A DNA stretch of 12,840 bases. Origin: an uncultured Prevotellaceae bacterium (GTDB lineage Bacteria > Bacteroidota > Bacteroidia > Bacteroidales > Bacteroidaceae). How positions within the stretch are numbered: the first letter of the stretch is position 1; every line of letters starts with the position of its first letter. Shown one piece after another: positions 7,197-12,840 of the stretch. Both the position numbers and the translations under genes were made by a program. The notes under the pieces were generated by a model. That model ran no database searches, was not told where the DNA came from, and was given only the letters and a program-made list of their open reading frames with translations. Location: the NCBI GenBank assembly GCA_946406585.1, contig CAMJLI010000040.1, forward strand, positions 1-12,840, read 5' to 3'.

Positions 7197-7227
7197 CAAA
7201 AATAGCAAATATTTCTTAACATTCCAA
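7197..7227 (-). promoter_or_regulatory. Predicted promoter of the LRR gene
   Basis: On the minus strand the -7 box TATTTTTG (7204 to 7197) has a TTG about 20 nt upstream (7227 to 7225). Transcription would start near 7190, giving a leader of about 90 nt. The 12-mer TGCACCGCAAAA overlapping this promoter (7190-7201) also occurs at 4480-4491 in the repressor control region. Confidence 0.55.
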
Positions 7228-7304
7228 CTTTTTTCATGTTATTTTTTCATTTTTTTCAACAAGCAAAATTCTTGGAAGTCATGATAATAGTGTCATGGAA
7301 GAAT

Positions 7305-7345
7305 TTGTGAGAAAAGCACAATAAATCATTGTCATGATGAAATGA
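7305..7345. repeat. 41-bp direct repeat, right copy
   Basis: This is the second copy of the sequence at 5482-5522, in the same orientation. In this copy a second dyad (ACAAT, 5-nt gap, ATTGT) is intact. It sits upstream of the LRR promoter and is followed at 7348 by a stem-loop, mirroring the left copy. Confidence 0.8.
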
Positions 7346-7347
7346 GC

Positions 7348-7372
7348 AAGCCCAAGCGTGATGCTTGGGCTT
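7348..7372. terminator. Stem-loop downstream of the HAD gene
   Basis: AAGCCCAAGC (7348-7357) pairs perfectly with GCTTGGGCTT (7363-7372) around a 5-nt loop. It lies 66 nt past the HAD stop on the minus strand and has no long T-tract. It probably ends that transcript, and it abuts the right 41-bp repeat. Confidence 0.6.
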
Positions 7373-7437
7373 AATTCAGGTTTGTTCTTATCTATTGTCT
7401 GTTTTTTTTGCCTAATCTTCTACATCTATTGGCTTAT

Positions 7438-7875
7438 TCAGAACCAGCGTCTTTTTTTCTTTGGTTGCTGCTCCATTTGTTGCTGCATCTGTTGGGCCTT
7501 GCGCTTTTCCTCCCTGATAATCTGGTGGTATGTCAGGTTGTCGTGTATCATGTGGTACACCACCTCCCAGTCGAGCCTGCCGCCAATGTTGCAGTCGTCC
7601 ACGTAGATGTCGGCATCTATCTTGCGAGTGTTGTGGCTATGCTCGTTGGTGTCGGCACGCAGTGTCTCGTTTACAGCGGCAAATTCCACCCCTCTCTCAC
7701 GGCACCACTGCACCGCCTCGTCGAGCAGTTTGCCTTCACGCACTGTCCACAGCACCAGCTTGTGTCCGTCGGCAATGAGTTTTTTTAGCGTCTCTGTGGC
7801 ATGGGGTAGCTCTTCCCCAATTTTCGGGTATTTGTGCTCTACCACAGTCCCGTCGAAATCAATTGAAATGACCAT
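7438..7875 (-). CDS. HAD-superfamily hydrolase, small capless (BT0820-like)
   Basis: The protein is 145 residues from the ATG at 7875. The frame is open up to 7908, but those upstream codons would overlap the -7 promoter box at 7891-7898, so the shorter start is preferred. The HAD motifs are visible: motif I DFDGT with Asp6 and Asp8, motif II Thr44 in LWTVREG, a motif III Lys candidate near Lys85, and motif IV DD at 93-94 in YVDDCNIGG. This order without a cap insertion fits a cytoplasmic phosphatase or phosphotransferase of the small Bacteroides family represented by BT0820, whose substrate is unknown to me. The C-terminus is an unusual Gln-rich stretch followed by a basic KKKRRWF tail. The gene has its own promoter and lies 3' of the preA operon. 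Confidence 0.85.
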   Translation of the reverse strand: MVISIDFDGTVVEHKYPKIGEELPHATETLKKLIADGHKLVLWTVREGKLLDEAVQWCRERGVEFAAVNETLRADTNEHSHNTRKIDADIYVDDCNIGGRLDWEVVYHMIHDNLTYHQIIREEKRKAQQMQQQMEQQPKKKRRWF

Positions 7876-7890
7876 GTCTTGTTTTTTCTG

Positions 7891-7921
7891 CAAAGGTAGG
7901 CAAAACACTTATCAATGCCAA
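7891..7921 (-). promoter_or_regulatory. Predicted promoter of the HAD gene
   Basis: On the minus strand TACCTTTG (7898 to 7891) is a textbook -7 box, with TTG (7921 to 7919) 20 nt upstream. Transcription would start near 7884, only about 10 nt before the ATG at 7875. This also decides the start codon. Confidence 0.65.
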
Positions 7922-7922
7922 G

Positions 7923-7948
7923 CAAAAGGCGATTTTTTATACCTTTTG
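7923..7948 (-). terminator. Weak stem-loop after the YARHG gene
   Basis: CAAAAGG (7923-7929) pairs with CCTTTTG (7942-7948) around a 12-nt loop, just after the stop of the preceding operon and partly over the HAD -33 region. The stem is AU-rich, so termination would be weak and readthrough into the HAD gene is possible. Confidence 0.25.
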
Positions 7949-7959
7949 AGTGCTTTGTA

Positions 7960-9039
7960 CTATCTTTTTTCCTTTATAAGTCTCCATTCACGTGGTGTGA
8001 AGTCGTCGGTTGCGGCCTTCCATGTGGGGTCTGGAATGTACCACCAGAACTGTTCGAACTTTTTCTGTAGTGTCTTCTTGGTGAACACATACCCACGACT
8101 GGCATAAGGCAGGTTGCGGGCCAATTCGTCGGGAATCTCGCGTTCCCATACCATGAAACGGTCGCTGCGGTCGTAGAACCAACCGACAGGATAATTTTGG
8201 TCGAAACTGGTGAAGGCGTCTGCCGACTCAATGCTGATGTCGTCGGAAGGACGGAAGTTTTGGGAATGCCATTCCACCGTGCCGTCGCGCAAGGCAACCT
8301 CTACAAGTTTAGGACTCCATCCATATTGCGAATGGCGCACCTTTCCTTTCCCCTCGGTGACTTTGAACTCGTGGGCGGCAAAGAGCGAATCAGCCATTAC
8401 GAAGTGCTTTGCTGTCTTCGGAGCACGTATGCGCAGGGTGAAGTCGCCGATCACACCACCTTGCCATCGGGCGGCAGGCTTCAGCCAATATGGCACTTCA
8501 AATGTGCGTCCCACGCCATACGACATTTGGTAACTGTAGGTGTGGCGTACGTGGTTTATGCCCTCACTGAAGGATGCGTCGAAGCAATAGGCGTAGGAAT
8601 ACTGTTCAAACTCCTCCTCCTCAGGGCGGTTGTCTTTCGGTCCGGTGTAGGGCGTGTCGAGAAGGCCTGGCTCCACCACGGCATTGCGGTAGGAAAGTTT
8701 CTTGCCGTTCATCACCACTGTAAAATCCTTTATATAAGGATGGATGCCGGCAGGGTTGAGTGCGTCGTCGGTATTGTATGGCTTCCGGGCCTCAAATCCC
8801 ATTTGCACGGTTTTTGCCTTTCCTTTATTCAGGAACTCATAGTCCACTTCCACTCTTGCCATGCCATCGTCGCAAAGACTGATGGTCAGAACTTCTTTCT
8901 TTATTGAGATGTCTGTTTCATGAATGGGAACCAGTTGGTTGCCATTTGCAAGATATACAGCGTCATTAGCTTGTACGATGCAGGTGTTGGCAAGCATTGC
9001 TATTGTGGCGGCTACCGCCATCAGTCGAGTCTTCTTCAT
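7960..9039 (-). CDS. Secreted DUF4424-like protein with a C-terminal YARHG domain
   Basis: This 359-residue protein has a clear signal peptide (MKKTRLMAVAATIAMLANTC, cleavage likely after VQA near residue 24). The body is beta-rich and resembles DUF4424: an N-terminal strand set with VEVDYEFLNKG, an FEARKPY segment, and GPKDNRPEEEE in a loop. Residues about 307-354 match the YARHG domain pattern: NLPYASRGYVF, then L..KF..FWWYIPDP and F...EW.LI. YARHG proteins are extracellular or periplasmic and of unknown function. A Cys near position 20 is not in a convincing lipobox. The gene is last in the four-gene operon, 37 nt after the thioredoxin-like gene. A possible link is that it is a substrate of that oxidoreductase, but only a few cysteines remain after the signal peptide. 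Confidence 0.85.
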   Translation of the reverse strand: MKKTRLMAVAATIAMLANTCIVQANDAVYLANGNQLVPIHETDISIKKEVLTISLCDDGMARVEVDYEFLNKGKAKTVQMGFEARKPYNTDDALNPAGIHPYIKDFTVVMNGKKLSYRNAVVEPGLLDTPYTGPKDNRPEEEEFEQYSYAYCFDASFSEGINHVRHTYSYQMSYGVGRTFEVPYWLKPAARWQGGVIGDFTLRIRAPKTAKHFVMADSLFAAHEFKVTEGKGKVRHSQYGWSPKLVEVALRDGTVEWHSQNFRPSDDISIESADAFTSFDQNYPVGWFYDRSDRFMVWEREIPDELARNLPYASRGYVFTKKTLQKKFEQFWWYIPDPTWKAATDDFTPREWRLIKEKR

Positions 9040-9076
9040 TTTTGGTTTTTTCTTATTTCGCGACTTGTTGCAATTG

Positions 9077-10165
9077 TCACTCTCCGAAGATCTTGCTCAG
9101 GCTACTTTTCAGGGTGCGGTCGCGGAGGGCGCGGCCAACGATTTTGCCTTGTGGGTCGATGAGGATGTTGTCGGGTATGGCATCGATCTTGTATGCTGGT
9201 GCAGCGGCACATTGCCAACCCTTCAGGTCTGAGATCTGCAACCACGGCATCTTGAGTTGGTCGATGGCTTTCACCCATGCCTCCTTTTTCTGGTCGAATG
9301 AGACGCCTATCACCTCGAACCCCTTGTCGTGGTATTTGTTGTATGCTTCAAGCACGTTGGGCATCTCTGCGCGGCACGGACCACACCATGAAGCCCAGAA
9401 GTCTACGAGCACCCATTTTCCCTCGCCCACAAGTTCGCTTATCTTGTGCATCTTGCCGTCAGGGTCGGCCATCTCAAGGTCGGTGAACTGCTGTCCGATA
9501 AAGGCTGTCTTCACAGGGTCCTCCGGTTGCATGACCTTGGCCACTTCGTCTCTGGCCTTCTTAAGGTATGGGTGGTTGGAGAACACCAACTTCTCATTGA
9601 CCAAATTCTCGTACTCCTCCACGCCATTGTCGTAGAAATACAGCTCAGAGAAAAGCAGAGGAATCAGCGAATTCTTCTCTTCCTTGAAAACCTTGCAGGA
9701 GTAAGCTATCTGTTCATCAAGTATTTTGTTCATCTCTGTCATGATCTCTTCTCCATTTGCCTCGATCTCTTCCTTGCTCATCTTTGACAATTTTGCTCTC
9801 AGGGGTCTCATGGGAGCATCTTGCTCAATATCGTACTTGTTGAGACGTTCGTTCAGCGGAGAGCCTTTCAGCGTGCTGTCGTTCACATTGACAGTCACAG
9901 GTGTGCCGTCGTTGAAGAACGGCGTTGTCCATTCCTTGTCCTCTGCCTTGACAGCCATGACAGCATCCTTTTCAGCCGTGCCGCTGAAAGAGAATTTGCC
10001 GTTGGCGACAGTCATGCTGTCGATGGCTTTATCAGTCAGTTTGTCTATCAGGTAAATCTTCTTGCCTTCTTCGGCGTATGTTCCATTGACAGAATACTTT
10101 ACCTGTTGTGCTATAGATGGCAAGGCTGCTGCTGCGAGAGCAACCATAAAAAACAATTTCTTCAT
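9077..10165 (-). CDS. Periplasmic TlpA/ResA-type thioredoxin with DUF4369-like N-terminus
   Basis: This 362-residue protein has a signal peptide (MKKLFFMVALAAAALPSIAQ). Residues about 22-115 are beta-rich with the YSVNGTY...KIYLID and NGKFSFSG pattern of DUF4369. A helical linker follows (about 115-215). The thioredoxin domain spans about 221-360, with the active site WASWCGPC (Cys261 and Cys264) and the cis-Pro loop at Pro331 (AIPDNILID). Such Bacteroidetes proteins act in the periplasm as thiol-disulfide oxidoreductases. Both redox cysteines are present, and additional Cys residues occur at 157 and 319. The gene starts 2 nt after the stop of the one-TM coiled-coil protein, so the two are probably co-translated. 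The partner that reduces it is not in the window. Confidence 0.92.
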   Translation of the reverse strand: MKKLFFMVALAAAALPSIAQQVKYSVNGTYAEEGKKIYLIDKLTDKAIDSMTVANGKFSFSGTAEKDAVMAVKAEDKEWTTPFFNDGTPVTVNVNDSTLKGSPLNERLNKYDIEQDAPMRPLRAKLSKMSKEEIEANGEEIMTEMNKILDEQIAYSCKVFKEEKNSLIPLLFSELYFYDNGVEEYENLVNEKLVFSNHPYLKKARDEVAKVMQPEDPVKTAFIGQQFTDLEMADPDGKMHKISELVGEGKWVLVDFWASWCGPCRAEMPNVLEAYNKYHDKGFEVIGVSFDQKKEAWVKAIDQLKMPWLQISDLKGWQCAAAPAYKIDAIPDNILIDPQGKIVGRALRDRTLKSSLSKIFGE

Positions 10166-10167
10166 GT

Positions 10168-10932
10168 TTATTTCAAATTAAGTTTCTTTTTTGCTTTGTC
10201 TATTTCATCTTGTAGTTCACTCACCTCTTTAATCAACATTATCTTCTTTTCTTGTTCTTCAGAAATGTTGTTCTCCATTCGCTCCCTTTCTATTCGATAA
10301 GCTTCCAGCTCATTGTCGTTCACGTCCATGATCTGTTGGCACTGCGCAATCAGGTGCTGCATTTTGGACAGGAGTACGCCACTAACCATTGCATAGGAAT
10401 TGTATTGGAGTTTTAGCGCGTCGTTGACAGTTTCAATGTACGTTTTGTTGATAATCTCATTTGTGAGGGAGTCATTTATCAACGTTTTATATTCCTTGCG
10501 AATCTGGTAGAATTCCGCCACATTCTCGGTGAATAGCACGTTGCCCACAGTGTTGATGGTTTCTATGCTCGACGAGAAGATTTGCTCTGTGGTCTCTGTA
10601 TATTCAGCCGTTGGCATGTTCGTGACCAATTCAGCCCACAAGTTGTTGAATTGTGTGGTGTCTTTTGCAAGTTGCAGTTGGAGATGCATTGCTTTGTGGA
10701 TTGCAGAGTCGGCTGCCTCGATTGACTTCAGCGAGTTGTACATGTCGTACATCACCATCATCACAATCTCATGTTTTTCTTTTTGTTTCTTTTTGTTGTC
10801 AATTATTGCCGCCGTACCGAAAGTGAGCACTATGGATATGGAGGTGGCGAGGATTGACAGCATAAACTGCTTCCAGGAAGACAAGCCGCTGCCGGCCTGC
10901 AAGCTCTTGGGAGTGTGCAACTTGATATTCAT
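10168..10932 (-). CDS. Single-pass membrane protein with C-terminal coiled coil
   Basis: This 254-residue protein has a hydrophobic segment at about 23-45 (FMLSILATSISIVLTFGTAA) followed directly by a basic run (NKKKQKEKHE). The rest is almost all helical, and residues about 205-250 form a charged coiled coil (ISEEQEKKIMLIKEVSELQDE). The basic flank after the membrane segment would place the long C-terminal part in the cytoplasm, though this is only the positive-inside rule. I recall similar Bacteroidales proteins with the TFGTAAI..N.KK.KE motif but no function for them. The start lies 1 nt after the stop of the preA-like gene and the stop lies 2 nt before the thioredoxin start, so it is a core operon member. 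It could anchor or scaffold its neighbours, but nothing shows this directly. Confidence 0.82.
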   Translation of the reverse strand: MNIKLHTPKSLQAGSGLSSWKQFMLSILATSISIVLTFGTAAIIDNKKKQKEKHEIVMMVMYDMYNSLKSIEAADSAIHKAMHLQLQLAKDTTQFNNLWAELVTNMPTAEYTETTEQIFSSSIETINTVGNVLFTENVAEFYQIRKEYKTLINDSLTNEIINKTYIETVNDALKLQYNSYAMVSGVLLSKMQHLIAQCQQIMDVNDNELEAYRIERERMENNISEEQEKKIMLIKEVSELQDEIDKAKKKLNLK

Positions 10933-10933
10933 C

Positions 10934-12457
10934 TCAGTGTTTTTTGTTGATTCGTTTGGTGCTGCCGATGGCTCCGGTGGGGCAGACGAGACGGCATAGG
11001 TGACAGCCCACGCACTTTGTGCCTACTATGTGTGGCTGGCGGGTCTCGTTGTCGAAGGTGATGGCCTGGTGGCCTCCATCCTGGCACGACACATGGCAGC
11101 GGCCGCAGCCTACGCAGCGGTCGCGGTCTATTTTCGGATATACCATCGTCTCGCGGTCGAGGTCGGAGGGCATCACGAAGTTGGGCAGTTGTTCGCCCAC
11201 GATGTCCTCCAAGTGCTTGATGCCGCGTTCCGCCATGTATGTCTGCAGGCCCAGCACGAGGTCGTCGATTATGCGGTAGCCGTATTCCATGACGGCAGTG
11301 CATACCTGTACGTTGTTGCAACCGAGTTGGATGAATTCGAGAGCGTCGCGCCATGTCTCGATGCCGCCGATGCCGCTGAACTGTAGTTGCTTTTCTATAA
11401 GCTGTTGTCCGTCAAGGCTTTGTGAGGGACTGGCAAGTTCGTCACTGTTTTTTCTGCTTTGTCCGTTCAAGATGGGGTTTAATGCCATTTCGAGAATGAA
11501 GCGCAGAGCGATGGGTTTCACGGCACGTCCGCTGTAGCCAGAGAGGGTCTGTTTGCCGCTGACCTCAGCTTCAGGCGACATGGTGACGCTTTTGATGGTG
11601 TTGATGGCAGAGATGGCGTCGGCTCCTCCGAAATAGGCACCCATGGCGGGCTGGTTTATCTGTGTGATGTTTGGTGTCATCTTCGGGATGACAGGAATGC
11701 TTACATTCCTCTTCACATATACCGTGTAGAATGTCACGAGCTCAGCGTCCTGTCCCACATCGCTTCCCATGCCTGCCAGGCGCATCTGCGGACACGAGAA
11801 GTTCAGTTCCACGGCATCGCAGCCCGCTGCCTCTGCCATCTTGGCCAGTTCTATCCACTCCTCCTCAAACTGTCCCATGATGGAAGCCACTATCACCTTT
11901 GAAGGATAGTTCTGCTTCAGGCGTCTCAGTATGTCGAAGTCCACCTCATAAGGGTTCTCGCTCAGCTGTTCCATGTTTCGGAAGCCGGCAAACGACGTGC
12001 CGTTTTTCACCGCATCAAATCGGGGGGACACCTCGCGGATGTCCTGCTTGCAGATGGTCTTGTAGAAGACGCCAGCCCAACCCATTTCCAGTGCTCGCGC
12101 CACCATGTCGTAGTTGGTGCAGATGGCGGAGGAGGCGAGGAAGAACGGATTCTCGCAGTGGATGCCGCAAAAATCGATGGACAGGCTGGGCAGTTCGCCA
12201 TTGCTCTTGGGTTCAAGGGTGGTAAGCAGTTCCTTTATTCTGATTGGCTGGTCGTAGTGGATGCATGCCAGTTCGGCTTGCTCCAGGTCTGCATCGCTGC
12301 AGCCTTCAACCCACCGCCAGGCATTCTTTGCATTGTCGAACCGGATGGCGCGGATGGCACGTGCAGGGTCGCCTGTCTTGCATGCTTTAGTGCAGGGGGC
12401 ATCCTTGCACAGCAAGCAGCGTGCAGCCTCTTCTCTTACGTGTATCGTTCTTTTCAT
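10934..12457 (-). CDS. preA: PreA-like dihydropyrimidine dehydrogenase, Fe-S and FMN protein with extra N-terminal Cys domain
   Basis: This 507-residue protein matches E. coli PreA (about 411 residues) from about residue 90 on. It has an FMN TIM barrel with FCGIHCENPF, VSPRFD, GFRNMEQ, ELNFSCPQM, MGSDVGQ, KMTPNI, SGYSGRAVKPIALRFI and SGIGGIETW. Two ferredoxin-type 4Fe-4S motifs follow: Cys448/451/454/458 and Cys482/485/488/492. PreA reduces uracil and thymine to dihydropyrimidines with NADH, together with the flavoprotein PreT. Here residues 1-85 form an added domain with Cys14/17/22/26 (CLLCKDAPCTKAC), like the N-terminal Fe-S part of PreT and GltD, but the FAD/NAD part is absent and no preT is in the window. 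A stretch at about 331-359, rich in Ser, Gln and Asn, is an insertion relative to E. coli PreA. The substrate could differ. This is the first gene of the operon; no Shine-Dalgarno is seen. Confidence 0.92.
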   Translation of the reverse strand: MKRTIHVREEAARCLLCKDAPCTKACKTGDPARAIRAIRFDNAKNAWRWVEGCSDADLEQAELACIHYDQPIRIKELLTTLEPKSNGELPSLSIDFCGIHCENPFFLASSAICTNYDMVARALEMGWAGVFYKTICKQDIREVSPRFDAVKNGTSFAGFRNMEQLSENPYEVDFDILRRLKQNYPSKVIVASIMGQFEEEWIELAKMAEAAGCDAVELNFSCPQMRLAGMGSDVGQDAELVTFYTVYVKRNVSIPVIPKMTPNITQINQPAMGAYFGGADAISAINTIKSVTMSPEAEVSGKQTLSGYSGRAVKPIALRFILEMALNPILNGQSRKNSDELASPSQSLDGQQLIEKQLQFSGIGGIETWRDALEFIQLGCNNVQVCTAVMEYGYRIIDDLVLGLQTYMAERGIKHLEDIVGEQLPNFVMPSDLDRETMVYPKIDRDRCVGCGRCHVSCQDGGHQAITFDNETRQPHIVGTKCVGCHLCRLVCPTGAIGSTKRINKKH

Positions 12458-12464
12458 GATAGTA

Positions 12465-12557
12465 TTATTTTGGTTGCTTATTGATTTATATAGTGTTATT
12501 TTGGTTTCTTATTGATTTATATAGTGTTATTTTGGTTTCTTGTTGATTTATAACGTA
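12465..12557. repeat. 31-bp tandem repeat, three copies, in the preA leader
   Basis: There are three head-to-tail copies (12465-12495, 12496-12526, 12527-12557). Copies 1 and 2 differ at one base, and copy 3 diverges at its end. The unit begins TTATTTTGGTTTCTTATTGA. The array starts 8 nt upstream of the preA ATG and lies between it and the promoter at 12669-12699, so it would be transcribed as leader RNA. Confidence 0.9.
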
Positions 12558-12668
12558 GTTACATGGCAAAATATTTTGCATGACGGCTTTTCTTATTCCA
12601 AAAGTGTCTTTTCAAAATTTTCATCTTGTTTGTGAGTGATACGTATTATTATTCTCCGATGTGTGGTG

Positions 12669-12699
12669 CAAAGGTAATGATTTTTCTTGAGCTATCAAA
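12669..12699 (-). promoter_or_regulatory. Predicted promoter of the preA operon
   Basis: On the minus strand TTTG (12699 to 12696), a 19-nt spacer and TACCTTTG (12676 to 12669) exactly match the Bacteroidetes consensus. Transcription would start near 12662, giving a leader of about 205 nt that includes the 31-bp repeats. Confidence 0.65.
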
Positions 12700-12741
12700 C
12701 AGCCAATGGAGATTTGTTGGTGTGGGGAGGAGAAATAGAAG

Positions 12742-12813
12742 CTATCACATCTATCATTTCTATACCATCTATAGCATCTATAGCTTCTATAGCATCTATC
12801 TCCTCTACAGCCC
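12742..12813. repeat. Degenerate 9-bp tandem repeat, eight units
   Basis: Eight consecutive 9-mers all begin with CTA, six of them in the form CTATnnCNT or close to it (for example CTATAGCAT, CTATAGCTT, CTATCACAT). The array lies upstream of the preA promoter. An open plus-strand frame through it would read (Tyr-Ser-Ile)n-like repeats, but I see no reason to treat it as a gene. Confidence 0.8.
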
Positions 12814-12834
12814 CTGGCAATGAGGGGATTTTTT
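12811..12834 (+). terminator. Possible intrinsic terminator at the right edge
   Basis: CCCCT (12811-12815) pairs with AGGGG (12823-12827) around a 7-nt loop and is followed by A and six T residues on the plus strand. The stem is short. No plus-strand gene is evident to its left, so the transcript it would end is unclear. Confidence 0.4.
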
Positions 12835-12840
12835 GCAAAT

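Larger units (their letters stand above)
7102..7437. other. Non-coding region between the LRR and HAD genes
   Basis: This 336-bp stretch contains, from left to right, the LRR leader with its stem-loop, the LRR promoter, an AT-rich spacer, the right 41-bp repeat and the HAD-side stem-loop. I find no additional gene here. Confidence 0.7.
12458..12840. other. Non-coding region upstream of the preA operon
   Basis: This 383-bp stretch carries the 31-bp repeat array, a canonical minus-strand promoter, the 9-bp repeat array and a possible plus-strand terminator. I see no convincing gene. The 65-codon plus-strand frame at 12626-12823 is a by-product of the 9-bp periodicity. Confidence 0.7.

Noticed and set aside
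5482..7345. Flanking repeats as inverted ends of an insertion sequence
   Set aside because: The 41-bp copies are direct, not inverted, and the only gene between them is an LRR gene with no transposase or recombinase motifs.
7876..7908. Longer start of the HAD protein (MFCLPLQKKQD...)
   Set aside because: Those codons overlap the -7 box TACCTTTG at 7891-7898, and the DFDGT motif normally lies within the first ten residues, so the ATG at 7875 is preferred.
11727..11777. Loss of the catalytic cysteine in the PreA active-site loop
   Set aside because: Animal dihydropyrimidine dehydrogenase has Cys in ACGQ, while this protein has DVGQ. As I recall it, E. coli PreA has the same MGSDVGQ, so this is the normal bacterial form.
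12465..12557. Three 31-bp repeats as a short CRISPR array
   Set aside because: The copies abut directly with no spacers between them, and there are no cas genes. They are a plain tandem repeat.
12626..12823. Plus-strand 65-codon frame with Tyr-Ser-Ile repeats as a small gene
   Set aside because: The frame is open because of the 9-bp period. It runs over the minus-strand promoter and has no good ribosome-binding site or promoter of its own.

Overview
The window looks like a chromosomal segment of a Bacteroidales bacterium, most likely Prevotella- or Bacteroides-like. The evidence is the TAnnTTTG promoter boxes (several with a TTTG or TTG box 19-20 nt upstream), the near absence of strong Shine-Dalgarno sites, and typical gene families: BspA-type leucine-rich repeats, a DUF4424/YARHG protein, a TlpA-like thioredoxin with a DUF4369-like N-terminus, and a BT0820-like HAD protein. 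Base composition is near 50% GC over most of the window and visibly lower, about 40% by eye, over the leucine-rich-repeat gene. I see no tRNA, rRNA, CRISPR array, transposase or integrase.

Left part (1-5481). A truncated, unrecognised gene at the left edge (1-832, minus) has its own promoter. Next is a three-gene minus-strand operon (4283 to 964): a 71-residue basic protein, an AbrB-hairpin-like protein of about 135 residues, and an 894-residue protein whose C-terminal half resembles phage tail or beta-propeller structural proteins. A divergent S24-peptidase/HTH repressor (4678-5481, plus) faces this operon across a 394-bp AT-rich region with promoters on both strands and a spaced direct repeat that could be an operator. 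This has the layout of a phage immunity switch, but no integrase, terminase, portal or capsid gene is visible in the window.

Middle (5482-7437). A single AT-rich gene for a duplicated leucine-rich-repeat protein (5614-7101, minus) lies between two direct copies of a 41-bp sequence (5482-5522 and 7305-7345, 3 mismatches). Each copy abuts a stem-loop. The left copy starts on the base after the repressor stop codon. The arrangement looks like a single-gene cassette.

Right part (7438-12840). A small HAD-family phosphatase gene (7438-7875) has its own promoter. Upstream of it is a tightly packed minus-strand operon: preA-like dihydropyrimidine dehydrogenase, a one-TM coiled-coil protein, a periplasmic thioredoxin-like protein and a secreted DUF4424/YARHG protein, with gaps of 1, 2 and 37 nt. 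A canonical promoter at 12669-12699 probably drives it. The predicted leader of about 200 nt contains three head-to-tail copies of a 31-bp repeat. A second, 9-bp-periodic repeat array and a possible plus-strand terminator occupy the right edge.

The most unusual structures are the 41-bp repeats around the LRR gene, the repressor-controlled orphan virion-like operon, and the tandem repeats in the leader of the preA operon.
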